In this document: piece by piece, positions 5,158 through 5,415 of the stretch | Layout of the letters: the number at the start of each line of letters is the position of its first letter | Position numbering within the stretch: position 1 is the first letter of the stretch | From: Nitrospirota bacterium | GTDB lineage: Bacteria; Nitrospirota; 9FT-COMBO-42-15; HDB-SIOI813 | NCBI GenBank assembly: GCA_023248365.1 | Contig: JAHFER010000132.1 | Span: 1 to 5,415 of the forward strand | DNA: 5,415 nucleotides | Reading direction: 5' to 3' | Notes under the pieces: model-generated | Told to the model about the DNA's origin: nothing | Seen by the model: the letters and a program-made list of their open reading frames with translations, nothing else | Databases searched by the model: none | Translations under genes and position numbers: made by a program

Positions 5158-5314
5158 CGGCTTCGTAAAAAGCGGGGTACCCATTGCTACGAAGTAAATG
5201 CAATGGGTCGTGCGGCGTTGCGCTACATCCTTCGTCATTGCGGCGTAACAACAAAGTACGCCTCATTCCTCAGGATTTGCGCGCCTTGCACCTGAAGCTT
5301 TTTACAAAGCCGTC
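5156..5314. mobile_element. 159-bp MITE-like element with 18-bp terminal inverted repeats
   Basis: GACGGCTTCGTAAAAAGC at 5156-5173 and GCTTTTTACAAAGCCGTC at 5297-5314 are inverted copies with one mismatch. Inside are a perfect 8-bp stem, CCCATTGC/GCAATGGG (5180-5187 and 5200-5207), and a direct repeat TGCGGCGT (5211-5218 and 5239-5246). The element is richer in G+C than its neighbours and has no convincing gene. No target-site duplication is seen. The left end overlaps the last two bases of the TGA of ABC remnant 2, so it inserted at or just past that stop. Repeats with GGCTTCGTAAAAAG ends are, from memory, frequent in Nitrospirota and Desulfobacterota genomes. Confidence 0.65.
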
Positions 5315-5323
5315 CGCTTCCCT

Positions 5324-5338
5324 GACTTTTTACGAGGC
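5324..5338. repeat. Extra copy of the MITE right end
   Basis: GACTTTTTACGAGGC repeats the right-end pattern of the 5156-5314 element (GCTTTTTACAAAGCC) 27 bp further on. It is closer to the left-end complement at TACGA but has diverged at the tip. It may be the remaining end of a second, nested or tandem element. Confidence 0.45.
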
Positions 5339-5364
5339 ACACATCAGCAATTCTCAGCGACCGT

Positions 5365-5392
5365 TTGTAATATAATAGCTATCTGGTATAAT
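5365..5392 (+). promoter_or_regulatory. Promoter reading out of the window
   Basis: TTGTAA at 5365-5370 (4/6 of the -35 consensus) is followed after 16 nt by a perfect TATAAT at 5387-5392. That hexamer is preceded by TGG, making an extended -10. Transcription would begin near 5399 and run toward a gene beyond the edge. No start codon or ribosome site is visible before the window ends. Confidence 0.5.
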
Positions 5393-5415
5393 AACCGGAA
5401 TTGTGATATTTTCCC

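Noticed and set aside
5184..5375. 63-codon plus-strand frame near the window end
   Set aside because: It lies almost wholly inside the MITE-like element and crosses its right end. It has no ribosome site and no recognisable protein.
3931..5415. CRISPR array or integron attC array suggested by repeated blocks
   Set aside because: Repeats are only two copies each, of different lengths and spacing. No regular spacer pattern or integron core sites are seen.

Overview
The window looks like accessory bacterial chromosome: moderately AT-rich, with sigma70-type promoters, Shine-Dalgarno sites and several dispersed intergenic repeats. Nothing fixes the species. A GAF/PAS sensor, three chromosomal toxin-antitoxin (TA) pairs, and repeat families with cores like CCACAGAG and GGCTTCGTAAAAAG would fit an environmental Gram-negative such as Nitrospirota, Desulfobacterota or a Brocadiales-type planctomycete. 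That placement is an inference from memory of such genomes, not something the sequence proves.

Layout. Positions 1-1184 (minus) are the N-terminal 394 residues of a cytoplasmic sensor protein (GAF-GAF-PAS, cut by the window edge; output domain not visible). A 182-bp repeat region bounded by near-perfect 16-bp inverted repeats (1207-1388) separates it from a complete medium-chain dehydrogenase/reductase (1408-2442, minus). That enzyme keeps the structural Cys4 zinc lobe but not a full catalytic zinc site. Divergent from it is a vapBC pair (2605-3266, plus) with a near-consensus promoter and a 7-bp palindrome at the start of the transcript. Converging on vapBC is a brnT-brnA pair (3853-3352, minus) with a palindrome over its promoter.

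From about 3900 to the end the DNA is a mosaic. It holds an 82-bp remnant of the 3' end of an ABC-transporter ATPase gene (4006-4087), an unassigned AT-rich stretch, a third TA pair (4410-4933, plus; Unstab_antitox-type antitoxin plus ParE-type toxin), and a 75-bp element made of two perfect 23-bp inverted arms (4951-5025). A second, longer remnant of the same ABC gene end (5008-5157) is followed by a 159-bp MITE-like element with 18-bp terminal inverted repeats (5156-5314). A good promoter then points out of the window (5365-5392).

How it fits together. The three TA pairs belong to different families, have different gene orders and appear separately regulated, so they look like independent acquisitions into one tolerant site rather than one system. 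The two ABC gene ends differ at 6 of 82 positions, all synonymous, so both descend from genes that were under protein-level selection before being truncated. They bracket the third TA pair. The most unusual part of the window is this composite of truncated ABC genes, TA cassette and palindromic elements. I see no evidence for a wholly new multi-gene system.
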